This document shows, in pieces, positions 49,081-61,231 of a stretch of 64,000 nucleotides of DNA. The position numbers and the translations under genes are program-made. The DNA lies in contig JAQFVV010006836.1 in NCBI GenBank assembly GCA_028023455.1, forward strand, positions 243,596-307,595, in the 5' to 3' direction. The notes beneath the pieces are model-generated. The model saw only the letters and a program-made list of their open reading frames with translations. It was not told where the DNA came from and did no database searches. This DNA is from Epiperipatus broadwayi. Its lineage: Eukaryota > Onychophora > Udeonychophora > Euonychophora > Peripatidae. How positions within the stretch are numbered: the stretch's first letter is position 1; the number at the start of each line of letters is the position of its first letter.

Positions 49081-49847
49081 CATGAACCTTACTTAAAACA
49101 TATTAATGTTATAACAATGGCTTTTAAATCGGATATCAAAATTTTCAAAATTTCACCACCCAGTCATCCATAAATCATGTATCTAAAATATTATAGTGCC
49201 ATATATTTACTAAAACTCAATATTTTTTTTTGCAACTTAAATAATAAAAGTGTTTACAAATATTTACAAAACACCAATAGTGATTGAAAATGAAACAAAA
49301 CATTTATTAATAATAAGCAGGCAATTGGTAAGTACTTAAAGTATATAACTCATTAATAATTATTTTTTTAGTCATAACATTTTTTTTTTTGTAATTTGCC
49401 ATGTGAATAGAATTGGCAATATAAACTTTTAGATGCTACTAATTGTGGTAATATATCATAGTGATAGTATTTACTATTCTATGTTTTACCTTGAAAAAAA
49501 AAAATCTGCTTTTTCTTTATTACTCCACTATAAATTTGTAGCAGTATTTCTGTTTTATGAAGACTAACATGTTTTGAACAATAGTGTTTACCATTTTAAT
49601 TGCAAACATTGCAATAAAAATATTAAGTAATTTAAATATTGCAATTATTAGCATTTTATTACAAAGAAAAGGCCATGATGAAATCTTTTAGTGAAAAATA
49701 AAAATCTGCACAGAATCATCAATATATGAACAAGCCATATTAAAAATGTTGTACATTTAATTGATATAGTCAATGGATACCAAATAACAATGTAATCAGG
49801 CTCCTATAATTGATCTTTGGCAGAGGTAGCACATTGCATATACTTAG
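49081..49847. other. AT-rich DNA without recognised features
   Basis: No supported feature. Confidence 0.4.
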
Positions 49848-50035
49848 TATTCCATATAATACTAAATCATCCATGCACTTTACTACTGTTACACAATGCT
49901 TCATTTACCAGCCTTTTTTACAGTTTACAGTTTCGATTGCCTCAGCAAACTTCTTCAGAACTACAACATAATAAAAATATATAAATATAAATTTACATGA
50001 ACATATAATTTACATTCTATATACATCTTGTAATA
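49848..50035 (-). repeat. Family C repeat, copy 2
   Basis: It aligns along about 190 bp with 19,915-20,105. Differences are scattered substitutions and a few small indels. The ribozyme-like block is among the best conserved parts. Confidence 0.8.
49919..49965 (-). ncRNA. Hammerhead-like motif, family C copy 2
   Basis: Minus strand: TGTAGTT, CTGAAGA, A, GTTTGC-TGAG-GCAATC, GAAAC, T, GTA, AACTGTA. Stem I TGTAGTT/AACTGTA forms seven pairs (two G-U). Stem II has one T-T mismatch. The same extra A and tiny stem III as in copy 1 leave function doubtful. Confidence 0.45.
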
Positions 50036-50706
50036 TCTTTTATATTATTATTATTATTGTTGTTATTATTGTAAAAAAAAGTTAATGAAATCATAGAATA
50101 TTTACTTTTATAAACAGTAACAGACAAAAGATTTGTTCTATCTCACATATATAAACAATATTATAGCTAAACAATTCTAGGTTTTGTAGTATATTATTAA
50201 AATTGTTTCGAAGTCTTCAATTTTATATTTATTACATATTAGGGTTTTATTTTTTTAATTGGATGTCTTATTATTAATAACGATTACAAAGAGAAACACA
50301 TTATCTGCAAGTTTATTTATCTTCCAATTCAAAATTTGCTGCAACTATATTGGTTTAACATAACTTATTTCAATTTTTTCTCTTTAAACATCTTATTTTA
50401 TAGAAGTAATAAGCTATTATATTATTTTTAGTCTTGAGTGTGTTTCTGTAATATTTTGATGTTTATTCTAGCAGCATTTTAGAAATTATTTTAATTAAAA
50501 TAAACAATTAGGATTTATTTTCAGTCAGAGCTTTCAGGAGCACAGTTAAAGAATATCTCAATAATATTTTTCTGAACATGAAAACATATTTTTTTTTGTT
50601 TGAAAAATTAATAAATTTTAAAAGTATTTTATGATAACATTAATATAAAAAAAGTAACGATTCAAATATTTTGCTTATATTAAATCATGTTACTTGTAGA
50701 CCATTG
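50036..50706. other. AT-rich DNA with a TTA run
   Basis: (TTA)n at about 50,047-50,072. Nothing else recognised. Confidence 0.4.
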
Positions 50707-50904
50707 TTAGATGTGATATGTTGGACTATTTCCATCATGTATAGAAAATTTTAAACTTTATTTAAACTTTCCAAAACAAACAACTTGTTAGTAATAACAC
50801 ACAAATAGACAACACAGGTTAGTACTCACACAACATTTTAAATAGTATTATTTTTCACTCTTATTCTCCACTCTTCTTCAGATATTGCTGGCCTATATGC
50901 ACAG

Positions 50905-51000
50905 TGACAATTTCACTTAGAAGTTGAACTCGCACCTTTAGATTCTTGAATATCAAATTTAAGACAAATGCTCTAACCAACTGAGCTATTCTGTCAAAGG
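50905..51000 (-). repeat. tRNA-like segment in left Penelope arm
   Basis: On the minus strand TAGCTCAGTTGG is a good A box and GCGAGTTCAACTTC a weak B box about 55 bases further. The segment between is longer than in a normal tRNA and the acceptor stem is poor. It looks like a SINE-type tRNA head carried in the 3' region. Confidence 0.65.
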
Positions 51001-51110
51001 CAACATATAGTAGAAATTTGATATATTTATATATGAGGGTTGGTTCAAATCCTCCTAAATCCTTCAAATTTTTTTTTATATGACCAAGGCTAATTAGTTT
51101 TTTTATTTAT

Positions 51111-51460
51111 TTATTTATAATTATTATTATTATTGTTTAATTTTTTTCTAAGAGCAAGATTAATTAGAGGCTTCCATACATTGTGTATTGCCACACTGGG
51201 TTGACTTATAGGATTATTTACCATTGTCATATGAGCAGCTTCCTTGAATTTTCTTCTATGCATTTTTTCCTTTTTATCCAATATCTTTGTATTTTCCCAT
51301 TTAAACATAAGGTCATTAGTACATGATCTGCTATAGTAGACATATCTGTTTTTTCTCTTTTAACCATTAATTTGTGTTCTTTCAATCACTGTTCAACAGG
51401 GCGCAGATCTCACCAATGTATTTCCTTCCACATTCACATGGTATTTCATGGATGCAGTTT
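51111..51460 (-). pseudogene. Penelope-like GIY-YIG ORF 3' part, left arm
   Basis: The minus-strand frame 51308-51111 gives ILDKKEKMHRRKFKEAAHM and ends with VWKPLINLAL, the terminal motif of Penelope ORFs (usually WxPLI). The upstream part to 51,460 holds the degraded GIY-YIG half with stops, so it is inactive. Confidence 0.7.
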
Positions 51461-51483
51461 TTGTTCTTCAGCATTTCCAAAAA

Positions 51484-51790
51484 CTGCATCTATGAAATGC
51501 CATGTGAATGAAATACCATATGAATGTGGAAGAAAATACATTGGTGAGACCTGTTGCCCTGTTGAACAGCAATTGAAAGAACACAAATTAATGGTTAAAA
51601 GAGAAAAAACAGATAATTCTACCATAGCAGATCATGTGTGTACTAATGACCATATTTTTAATTCAGAAAATAGAAATATATTGGATAAAGAGGAAAAAAT
51701 GCATAGAAGAAAATTCAAGGAAGCTGCTCATATGACAGTGGTAAATAATCCTATAAGTCAATACACAATATATAGAAGCCTCTAATTAAT
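51484..51790 (+). pseudogene. Penelope-like GIY-YIG endonuclease ORF, right arm
   Basis: The open frame to 51785 holds IPYECGRKYIGET, the second half of the GIY-YIG nuclease signature, followed by EQQLKEHK (catalytic-region arginine replaced by glutamine in the usual R..EH position), ADHVC and EEKMHRRKFKEAAHM. In Penelope-like elements this domain lies C-terminal to the reverse transcriptase and cuts target DNA. The reverse transcriptase is missing here, and the frame ends before WKPLI because of a short deletion. The ATG at 51372 lies in the opposite arm and is not a real start. Confidence 0.75.
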
Positions 51791-51944
51791 CTTGCTCTTA
51801 GGAAAAATATTAAACAACAATAATAATAATTATAAATAAATAAAAAAAACAACTAATTAGCCTTAGTCATATAAAAAATTGAAGGATTCAGGAGGATTTG
51901 AACCAACCCTCATATATAAATATATCAAAATTTCTACTAAATGT

Positions 51945-52040
51945 TGCCTTTGATAGAATAGCTCAGTTGGTTAGAGTGTTTGCCTTAAATTCCATATTCA
52001 AGAATCCAAAGGTGCGAGTTCAACTTCTAAGTGAAATTGT
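51945..52040 (+). repeat. tRNA-like segment in right Penelope arm
   Basis: TAGCTCAGTTGG (51959-51970) and GCGAGTTCAACTTC (about 52,014) match the left-arm copy. It is followed by a shared non-tRNA body. Confidence 0.65.
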
Positions 52041-52251
52041 CACCATGCATATAGGATATAGGCCAGCAACATCTGAAGAAGAATGAAGAATAATACTACT
52101 TAAAACATGTAATTACTAACCTGTGTTGTCTATTTGTGTGTTATTACTAACAAGTTGTTTGTATTTGAAAAATTCAAATAAAGTTTAAAATTTTCTATAC
52201 ATTCAACATTCACTCATAGATGATGGTAATAGTCCAACTTATCACATCTAA

Positions 52252-52633
52252 TAATATATCATCATCATAAATCTTCAGACAAATATGAAGTAGACCGTGA
52301 CTCACCAATCATCATATTGCATTCATAATTTGTATTATAACAGTAGGGTCTGAGACTTTACTCGCTATGTAATAAACAGTAAATAACTATTTGCTGACCA
52401 ATAACTGAATAATTAATGGGGCTGACTATGGGCTGATAACCAGAAAAAAAAATCCCATTGCCTGTTTGTGCATTAAAATTTTTTTCCAAATTTTTGTTAG
52501 CCCAGACTTAAACTGCAGAATACATAGTAGAGTTAAACATTGCCAAAAGTATTATTTAGAAATTATTGGTAATTTTATGATAATGTAAGAGTATGTTATC
52601 ATTTTTTTTTTGTTAAAATTCTTTATTATAAAT
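52252..52633. other. Unassigned DNA
   Basis: No supported feature. Confidence 0.35.
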
Positions 52634-52940
52634 AACAGCTGATTTTAAGCCAACAAACATCATATGACTATCTCCTCTTATGCTATATATATTGCCACAC
52701 ACAGCAAGCTAGAGTAATCAATGGATGCCAGAAAGCTTGTACATAAAATCCCCATCTAGTGCCTACTCATCCAATATCCCCAGACTGACGAAGGCCAGAA
52801 ACTAGTCTGGGGATATTGGATGAGTAGGCACTAGATGTAGATTTTATGCACAAGCCTTCTGGCATCCATTGATTACTCTAGCTTGCTGTGTGTGGCAATA
52901 TATATAGTGAGTTTTGCCTGTTTTAACAACAGCTGATTTT
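52634..52940. mobile_element. Family B inverted-dimer insertion with 13-bp target duplication
   Basis: AACAGCTGATTTT lies at 52634-52646 and 52928-52940. Two family B arms of about 103 bp (52683-52785 and 52805-52908) meet head to head. The hinge (52785-52807) reads CTGACGA, AGGCC, A, GAAA, CTAGTC: a ribozyme-like core that has lost most of stem II. The whole insert would fold as a long hairpin with the core at its tip. Confidence 0.88.
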
Positions 52941-54348
52941 GTTTTTAATACTTTATGGTAACTGATTTTGTTTGTTTTCGAATCAACGACTAACTAAAGA
53001 AAAAAACGAACAAATAAATATCTTTCTGTCCACTTAATAAATATGCTGTAGTCAACTTAAAGCATTATTGCTAAAACATCAATTGACTAATCACCAGCCA
53101 GATGATGTACTAAATTGATTGATAAACAAAAATACTTAAATATATATATACAAGAAAAAATATATTGAAAGTGAAATGCGTTTCTAATTTAATAATGCTG
53201 ATAAAAAAAAAATCTAATCAATAAAAATGCGTTAAAGTGATTATTGAAAGACTAAATTATTGATCAATTAAAAAGCTTTTATAATGAAAAGCCTACCACC
53301 ATTACATTATATCATATTGATTTTTTTAAGACCGTGATTATTAGTACTGTTTAAATTTCATTTTAAATCTCGGTCTAATAACTAATCTAGCTTAAAGAAA
53401 TCGATAATAATGTTTAAAAAAATAAAAAGATTATTAAAAGAATGATATTTTAATTGATTAAAAAAGTTTGAGTAATATGAGCTAATATTTAAATTTATTT
53501 TTGAATGAAATAAAAAAGACAAAGGAATTGGAAACAGTAGTTTACACATACGATGAGATAGCCATTGAAGCTTCCAATTATTAGTCATATACACATAGAA
53601 ATAATAACTAAATACTTAATATATATTTTAAATATTTATATTGCAAAAGTGTTAATAATCTCTGCTCATCCTAAAACTTGAAATTTGGGCCAAGCAATCT
53701 GTCATATCTCACTTTACCTTCAAATAATGGACTAGTCCAGATCCCGCCTTATTTGGATTGGATTGAGCATACATCATCTCTAACCAATACACAGACAAAT
53801 AAATAACGTATAACCAATGGCAAAGCAGGACCAATACTGATGATGCTCACTGAAACTGAATGTTTCTATTAGAATTGGGTATCTGGCAATAAATAGTCAA
53901 TCTTTTTGAAGATATAGTTAGAGAACTAATGTCACAAAACTGAATGACAATATCCACATTCTCCATACACATTCTGCAGAGAACTATTGTCATAGAGCTA
54001 AAAGACAATTGATGTTCTCCAGACAATAGTAGTTCAGCTAAATGGTTGACACAGTAAAGCAAGTTCATATTCAGGACTGGAAGCTGCTAGAACCAAAACA
54101 ATGACATAAGGCAAACTGTAACAGTATTGATAGAAGTGGTAAGAAACTTGTAAGGACATAGTGCACCCTAGACCTAGGAGCTACACTTTCACCAACAGTA
54201 GTAGGCAGAGTATAGTCACTGTAAATGTAATCCAAATATGCAAATGTGAATTTGTTTTTATGTTTCATTAATAAATGTAGTATAAAACATATTTACAGGC
54301 ATTTATGGTTATATATAAATTCACGTATAAACATAACACAATCCTAGG
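52941..54348. other. AT-rich DNA without recognised features
   Basis: Small minus-strand frames at 53,382-54,268 show no known domain. Confidence 0.4.
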
Positions 54349-54683
54349 AAAGTTTTAACAGGCAAAACTCTCCATACAGCATTGCCACTCAGTGTAAGCC
54401 AGAGTAATCAATGGATATCAGAAGGCTTGTGTATAAAATCCCCATCTACATGCCTACTCATCCAACATCCCCAGACTAGTTTCTGGCTTGTGGCCTTCAT
54501 CAGTGAGTTCTGTGGATTTGAGAGCACTGCACCTAGATCTTACACCTTCTGGCATCCATTGATTACTCTGGCTTGAACTGAGTGGCAATATTGTATGGAG
54601 AGTTTTGCCTTTTTTAATAACAGTTATAAACAAGCATAAGAAATGGTGATCATGAGATGTTTATTGGCTTAAAGTTTTAACAG
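54349..54683. mobile_element. Family B inverted-dimer insertion with 13-bp target duplication
   Basis: AAAGTTTTAACAG lies at 54349-54361 and 54671-54683, though its last bases overlap the family's own ACAGGCAAAA start. The left arm has a plus-oriented unit through its ribozyme-like core; the right arm (about 54,545-54,670) is a shorter inverted unit lacking the core. The hinge is near 54,540. Confidence 0.8.
54470..54507 (-). ncRNA. Hammerhead-like motif, family B (54.5 kb)
   Basis: Minus strand: CTCA, CTGATGA, A-GGC-CACAA-GCC-A, GAAA, CTAGT, C, TGGG. The core is the canonical CTGATGA. Stem I has four pairs (one G-U). Self-complementary ACTAGT again supports a dimeric stem III, and GUC is the cleavage triplet. 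The A-A mismatch at the base of stem II is a caveat. Confidence 0.6.
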
Positions 54684-56500
54684 ATTAGGAACAGAGATTT
54701 TTTTAGATGTCCAATTCTTAGTCAGTCTAGAAAACCATCCAGGATTGCTTAGTGGTTCTAATACAATATGGGATTAGAAATCATTGATGTGCTAACTATA
54801 AAACCAAATATATAATTATAGTACGAATGGATTTCACCACTAAAAGGAAATATATTGTACTTCTATAATAATTTAAATTTACATACACAAATTAAATGCA
54901 TATTTTTCAGGATTAAAAAAAATCTAATTATTTCTGATTTATTTTTTATTAAAATAAAATACAGTAAAGAGAAAGTGAAAAGGATGTTCAAGAAATGGTG
55001 TAAAAAATAGTGGATGTTCAAAAAAAAACTCCTCATAATTAATGTTTCTAATATTTTTTTAAGAGCTGACTCTGAAAAATGGAAAAGTTAATTGTAATAT
55101 ACTTTATCCTTAACATTTAAAATTTCTATTTCCTCTCAACCAAAAAAGGCACTAGCAGAATTTTCTTTGTCCATTAAAATTATCATAGATTTGTAATGCC
55201 ATTGTAACTAATTTTATATGAACAATATTTTTTGTGTTAATCAATATTCATATAATATTTTGTGTTAAGCTCTTTTATAATTCTATCTTAAGTGTTTTAC
55301 CTGCTTGTAAAGAAAAGATTGTTTTGTTTTTAAACTTTCAATATATAGCTGAATATGCTTTTGGCCTAGTCAGCCAAATTCATAGTACTCAAACTCAGTG
55401 GCTAAATTTCACAATAATTATATACCAATGCAACAGATATTATGAAAATTTATAAATTTAAATGTTCCATTTTTTAGATAAAGCAACACAAGAGTCTTTT
55501 TCATTGATTGCATGGGAGTCATTAGCAATGAACTAAGCCTCTTGGTCTTCCCCTTTCAATCACTGCATTCAGCATACACTATGTTAACATTTTGTAGGTT
55601 GAAGCTGTGACCAGAGTTTATTTTATACTCAAGTAACACTAACATAACACTAGGATTGTTTTTGCATGCTTGTAAATGTATTTATGCAGAGCCAATTTCA
55701 TGCAATATTAATGCATGATTTCCCATAATAAACTACATTTCAAGCAGAATCATTGCAGGACAATCCTATAAAATGATTTGAAGGGCCTGGTTTGGAAGTA
55801 GCTTATCTTTAGTGTTGCTTATAAGTTTATTTAGATTGAGAGGGGTTCAAAAATTGATGTTAAAAAGGTAGCTCATATACTATATAAATAATGCAATATA
55901 TCGGGCATGAAAAAAAAACTTACCCAGTGGTTTGTATTATTGGGATCTGGAGGGTGAGTGTATATTTTGGAATAGAATTTCTTGAGTGTTCTGACCAAAA
56001 TGTTATAATTACAATCTACTTTTATCAAGTCTTTAAAATAAACCTCAATGTTGGCTATATGTTAAAAGAGATTTAACCTATAGGTATAAAATTCTAAAGT
56101 AATAATACATAAATATTATAAAGTAATATTAATAAGTGTTTATGATAAATTAAATTAAAACTAAATTCCCTCTAATGGAAATCTACAGCTCTTATTTAGA
56201 AATTATATTTGTTTTTGTTATAATCTTTTATAATTGTTCTGATGAAGTTCTGCAAAAAATTGAATAAAATATAATGTTTTTCTATAATAACAATTAAAAC
56301 TAAAGTTGTATCATGTCAAGAAAACATGTTAAGATGTATATTACTATTATTATTTTTACATTTACATTCTAAAGATTAATGTAAAATAATACTCATACAA
56401 AGTTTGAATATAAATTTTTAAATAATATTGTTATATTGAAGATACTTTTAACATGTTCACATCATATTTATGGTCTGTCTGCTGAGGAGATTATTTTTTT
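54684..56500. other. Unassigned AT-rich DNA
   Basis: Open frames at 55,234-55,455 and 55,891-56,076 have no recognised domain. Nothing else was seen. Confidence 0.35.
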
Positions 56501-56770
56501 ACTGGATTGAATACTATCACTTTTTTGGTTTATTACATATCCATTTTGTGTAATAAACCATGCATCTGAAGAAAGAAACCATCATAAATGCAAAATAAAA
56601 AAAGCATGGTTCATTATACAAACTGAGTATGTAGTGAACCAAAATAGAGATAGTATTCAAATCAGCAAAAAAAAATAATATCCTCAACAGAATGACATGA
56701 AATCATTGAGAGTATCCTCAATGCAATATTATTAAAAATTTTATATTCTCTGTACGAGTATTATTTTACA
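56501..56770 (+). repeat. Family Y coding-like repeat, fragment
   Basis: AAAGCATGGTTCATTA and GTGAACCAAAATAGAGATAG align with family Y (5191-5240 reversed and 9540-9590). The 5' peptide part is mostly lost. Confidence 0.65.
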
Positions 56771-57534
56771 TTATTATTGTTCTTCGTGTTAGAAAAAATG
56801 CAGACAAAATAATTTTATCTATAAATGATCAAAGTTGTTGTCCTAAAACTGAAATGTTAATAATATATATTTTTACTCATTCAATCCTGGATCTTAAATT
56901 GCTAATGAGGATTCATTAAAATCTATGATTATAAATTTATTTAAATGCACATTGATTACATAAATAATATTTACTAAGGCTGTAAACCTTAAGAATATGC
57001 ATGTGAAAATGTGAAGGTAGGGACCTCTACAGGTCTTAACCACAAGCTTACACTTTGGAAGAAAAGAGGGGAATCCCTTCTTTACTTCAACCTATTTTCT
57101 ATATGAATAGGTGAAGCTGAAGCGGTTAGATCTGAGAGCGTGAAACTATTCAATACTTCACTGATTAAGTCCACAATTGTATCTCTAAAATTTAAGATGC
57201 TAAAATAAATTATGTTAAGAATATGGCAAGCAATGGGAAAGCATTAATGATATCCATCAAGTGTTTTATTTAATTGTAGTTCAATTGCTAAGTTATTTGA
57301 TTTGCCTTATAGTCAAAAATTTAACTAGAGTTTCTTTATTACTTACAATTTCTTATATTCCACATCATTGATTTTTATAAACAAATTTGTTTAATCTTTA
57401 TAAATATCTAGAGAGTAACTCAATTATTAATAAAACAGAAAAAGAAATCTAAAAAGTCTAAGATTGACAATTATTTATGAGATGGAATTTTGAAATCTTA
57501 TATATACATACTGTAACAATTAGTTAAAGTATAA
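56771..57534. other. Unassigned DNA
   Basis: No supported feature. Confidence 0.35.
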
Positions 57535-57627
57535 TGTATGGGTGGAGAAGACTGAAGCCTGACTATTAAAGTTTGAAGATTTGCTATCTTAATATAAACT
57601 GAGCACTGATTTTATATATATATATAT
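57535..57627 (+). repeat. Family A repeat, left half of a split copy
   Basis: It matches family A from GTGGAGAAGACTGAAGCC through GCTATCTTAATATAAAC to GAGCACTGATT and a TA run, then stops. The next expected sequence (GGAGATGATGGTCTGGACC) is found at 61,236, after a 3.54 kb insert. Confidence 0.85.
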
Positions 57628-60600
57628 TGTAACCAAAATCCCCGGAGCCGTCCACCCTGATGGCTCACAAAGGTGGTAACCAACCTTCCATCACCCCTCC
57701 AACTACCCATCATCATGCCGTACTTGTTGCGGCACTATAAATTGTAACCGTAAATTGTGTAATCTCAACTACGTAATGTAAGTGCACTAGGAATTACAAC
57801 CTTGGTCACTGATCAACTCTCATTGCACATTATCAGCTATTAAGAGCTGTATCCAAAAGCATATCATACTATTTATTTTATGCACAAAAGACCACAATCA
57901 ACATCTGGGGCAATTTACTACAGACAAAATTAATGAATTAACCTAACTTTTTATAATTTATTTGATCGCAGCCAGGGTATACCGCGAAGACCTATCATAG
58001 TATTATTATAAAACATATTAAACAAATTATAAGTGCAATTTTATCACTCTTAAACCTCAATTTGCGATTTTTATGGTATGCGACCCTATGGCCGACCATG
58101 TACAAGATAGCGTAATTTGTGGAACCACATAAAATTATGAAATTTTAAATCATCTATATGATTTCTAAGACAGATGCTAGTCCAGGTAAAGCTTTGCAAT
58201 TAATAAACATGAATAATTGGGTTCTTTTATAATTTAATATATCATTGAGACTCTTATTGTATTGACGAATGAAAATTTAAAAATGTTAAGTAAATATATT
58301 TAATCATATCATTATTGAATAAATCTGTTCACAAGTTTAATAATTAATTTGTATTTTATACTAGAATCAACTACGCAAAGCCACAATGATGGAAAAGGTA
58401 AATGGGATTTTATTGTACCTTACCAATCATATACTACCAAAGACGAAAAGCATCTTAATGTTTTCTCAAAATATTAATAAATTCTTATATCATGTAGACA
58501 ATAATATGTAATTCAATGTATGCTCTATAATGTATGCTCTATCCAAAGTTTATGATTTCTGATGTTATGAATGACACATAGCAACGGCACAGTAAGTTTA
58601 ATTATAAATCAACTTTTATTTACAAACTTTATGAACAATAAATAGTTAATTTCAATATTTTAAATAAAACATAAATAAACAAATAAAATAATTAAATGAT
58701 GGTTCAATAGACTTTCTTCAATACATCTCACAGGTACAGTATTTAAAAACCTAATCATACCTTATTTCAATCTAATATAATGAATATTGAGACAATTATT
58801 AAATTCAGCATTAACTTATGAAATATTGAACGTCATTTCCAGATTCAATAAATCCCTACTGTATACCTATAATAATATAATAAATAATATGATGTTTGTA
58901 TGTTTTAGCTATAATGTAATCATTAATTAAAATGAAAATGTAAACTTACACTCCGGTAGATAATAATTAACCAACAGTTAATTATCATGAAGTACTTGAA
59001 TAGAATGTCCTGTTGCCATTTATCAATCTAACCGATAAATTATGCTTACAAATGAAGAAGATGATTTGGCAGATTAACTAAAATACTTTGCCCAACTTAT
59101 ATCTGTGAAGCAAACATATTCCTGTGGATGTATTCATCTACACGTAGGAATTAAATAATACTAACGTTTTGCGTATTTAAACACTATCATAAAGTCATAC
59201 GTATAATCACACAATTCCGCGGATTAACCACCAGCGCAGGAATGTGTGTAAAATACAAAATGGCAATTAAAATAATCTGCGGATTAACCACCAGCACAGA
59301 TTAAAGCCTTTAACATACTAAAACAACATTATAATTTACTTCACATTAAAGTGCAAATCATCCCCCTCAATTCTTCTGATTATTCAGAATACGCTGACAC
59401 TTTAGCAAATGTGGGTTCTTGCTTAGTAAAATATTACAATAATCAGGACAACTAATGTACTACTTATCTTGCTTAAAATAAACATGTATAATATAATGTA
59501 AATAATATTGGCATGGGAATATAAATCTGGAAAGACTCACAAAATATCTCATAAAGATTGGTATATCTCATGAATTCATTAAGTACTGTTTAAGCTTTCT
59601 CCATAAGCGCTATTCTTTTGAATAAATATTTTATTCAACCTTTATTAATTTAAATCTAACAAATATAACTTATGAACTTCATATGCGAGTTCATATAACG
59701 ATAAAATTAAATAAATGTATTATTCATTAACATATAACATTTAACGGTGTGTGTGTGTGATAAAACTAAATGTAAAGCATTTTATAGTTCAAATACATGA
59801 ATTTTAGCAGATGTGTATCACAAATTGGATTGTATAGCATTTTGTAACTCCTAATGTGATCCGTGGAATCCATGTACAATGTGTAGAATAATAAGTATAT
59901 GAGGTAATAGCTATAACTGTAGTTAAATTCCATACATGCAATTATATCCATTTGATTAGTTATTAAAGCAATATTAGATTAACGATTTGCGTGGCTCTCC
60001 AAACATGAAACAATTTTAAAACAGGATACACAGAATTTAAATGAAAATGTTTTTCATAAAGTTATTAATCCCTACATCTCTCTATCAAAAGTGTTCCAAG
60101 TTTATCCTATCCATGCAAGTATTTATTTATCCATTGCGTTAATCCAGGAATAACCAATTACAGCAATTACTTTATTCATTTTAAACTGACGATACAATTA
60201 TAAAATAGCTTTGTTTAATTATTTAAAGAATGTTTATGATCCAAATGTTAAACAAATTAACTAGCAATTATTACTGGCATTATAAAATTAATTATCAATC
60301 AATAATATATTTTATTAGAATTAAAGAACGGAAATATTAAAAGATTTTGACAAATTTAACGCTTTACTTTATTTTAACTTAAACTTTTTTCTTTTTAAAA
60401 AACAAATTTTCATTTTAATAAAACTTCTGTAATTAAAACACTGATTCAAATTTTCCAAATTGTAGAATAATAAATATTTCAAAACATACCAAATTCTTGT
60501 ATTTAATTCTTTCAAACTGGGAAGCTCCGACATTTCAAAAATGCGATATTGGAAAACGCTACGGTGATTTGATTCAGTTGGCCGACCGACTTGAAAAGAT

Positions 60601-61164
60601 CTTTAAATTTAGTGATCCATCTTAATTAGATACCACTAAGTTATTTTATGTTTATAACAAATTTTGTGGTAATTTATTCACTTATTAATGGCTTCAAAAT
60701 AAGCTCAGCAAATTTACACTATTTGCCTTGACCATTTCTGTTCTTCTTCCCACCAAAAGACAAACTAACAGACGATATTCTCCTAGAAATTCGCGCTCTT
60801 TTCTTTTATTACATTGAGACGCCTACGTAATTATTGTATTTATTTAATAATTTATTTTAATTGAACAAATGGTTTTATTTTAATTCAATAGAAATAATAA
60901 TTTAAGATTACTTTAAATAAATAAAAACAAAATATTATTTTTAATAATATTTTACCAAATTTTAATATGTTGTAAAAATTTTAAAAAGTTAAACATTCCG
61001 ATATGAGTTAGCATATGGAATGAAGCAAATTTAAATTTATTAAAATAATATAAGACAGTAATCTTTTCAAATGCGAATCAAGCCAACCAAATCACCAAGA
61101 GAAGAAAGAGAAATTTTTATATAAGTTACATCAATTAATATATTTTCTACTAAAATATATGGTT

Positions 61165-61167
<3 letters not shown>
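57628..61167. mobile_element. 3.54 kb insertion with TGTAACCA/TGGTTACA ends
   Basis: The insert begins TGTAACCA and ends TGGTTACA, an 8-bp inverted repeat with TG..CA termini, and both sides abut TA tracts. It separates the two halves of one family A monomer. The first 500 bp are richer in G and C (CCCCGGAGCCGTCCACCC) than the surroundings. A 17-base motif, GCGGATTAACCACCAGC, is repeated at about 59,220 and 59,279. I saw no direct LTR pair, no coding domain and no tRNA. It could be an unusually long solo LTR, a non-autonomous LTR element, or a non-autonomous DNA transposon. Confidence 0.65.

Positions 61168-61229
<62 letters not shown>
61168..61229. repeat. (TA)n microsatellite
   Basis: A TA tract of about 60 bases at the right junction of the insert. 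Confidence 0.95.

Positions 61230-61231
<2 letters not shown>

Larger units (their letters stand above)
50707..52251. mobile_element. Head-to-head pair of 5'-truncated Penelope-like elements
   Basis: The arms 50,707-51,460 (minus) and about 51,479-52,251 (plus) are inverted copies, about 760 bp each, around a spacer of under 20 bases. Each arm, read outward, has the end of a GIY-YIG-type ORF, an AT-rich 3' region with an ATT triplet run, a tRNA-like segment and a common terminus (TATCACATCTAA). Similarity is high with scattered changes and a short extra segment in the right arm (52,209-52,216 area). Penelope-like elements are known for 5' truncation and inverted partial copies. No clear target duplication was found. 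Confidence 0.8.

Noticed and set aside
50855-50960. Hammerhead core in the Penelope 3' region (CTGAAGAAG block)
   Set aside because: The block is present, but no stem II hairpin or properly placed GAAA could be paired.
51372-51483. Start of the 137-codon GIY-YIG frame at 51372
   Set aside because: This part lies in the opposite palindrome arm and across the hinge, so it is antisense read-through, not the true N-terminal part.
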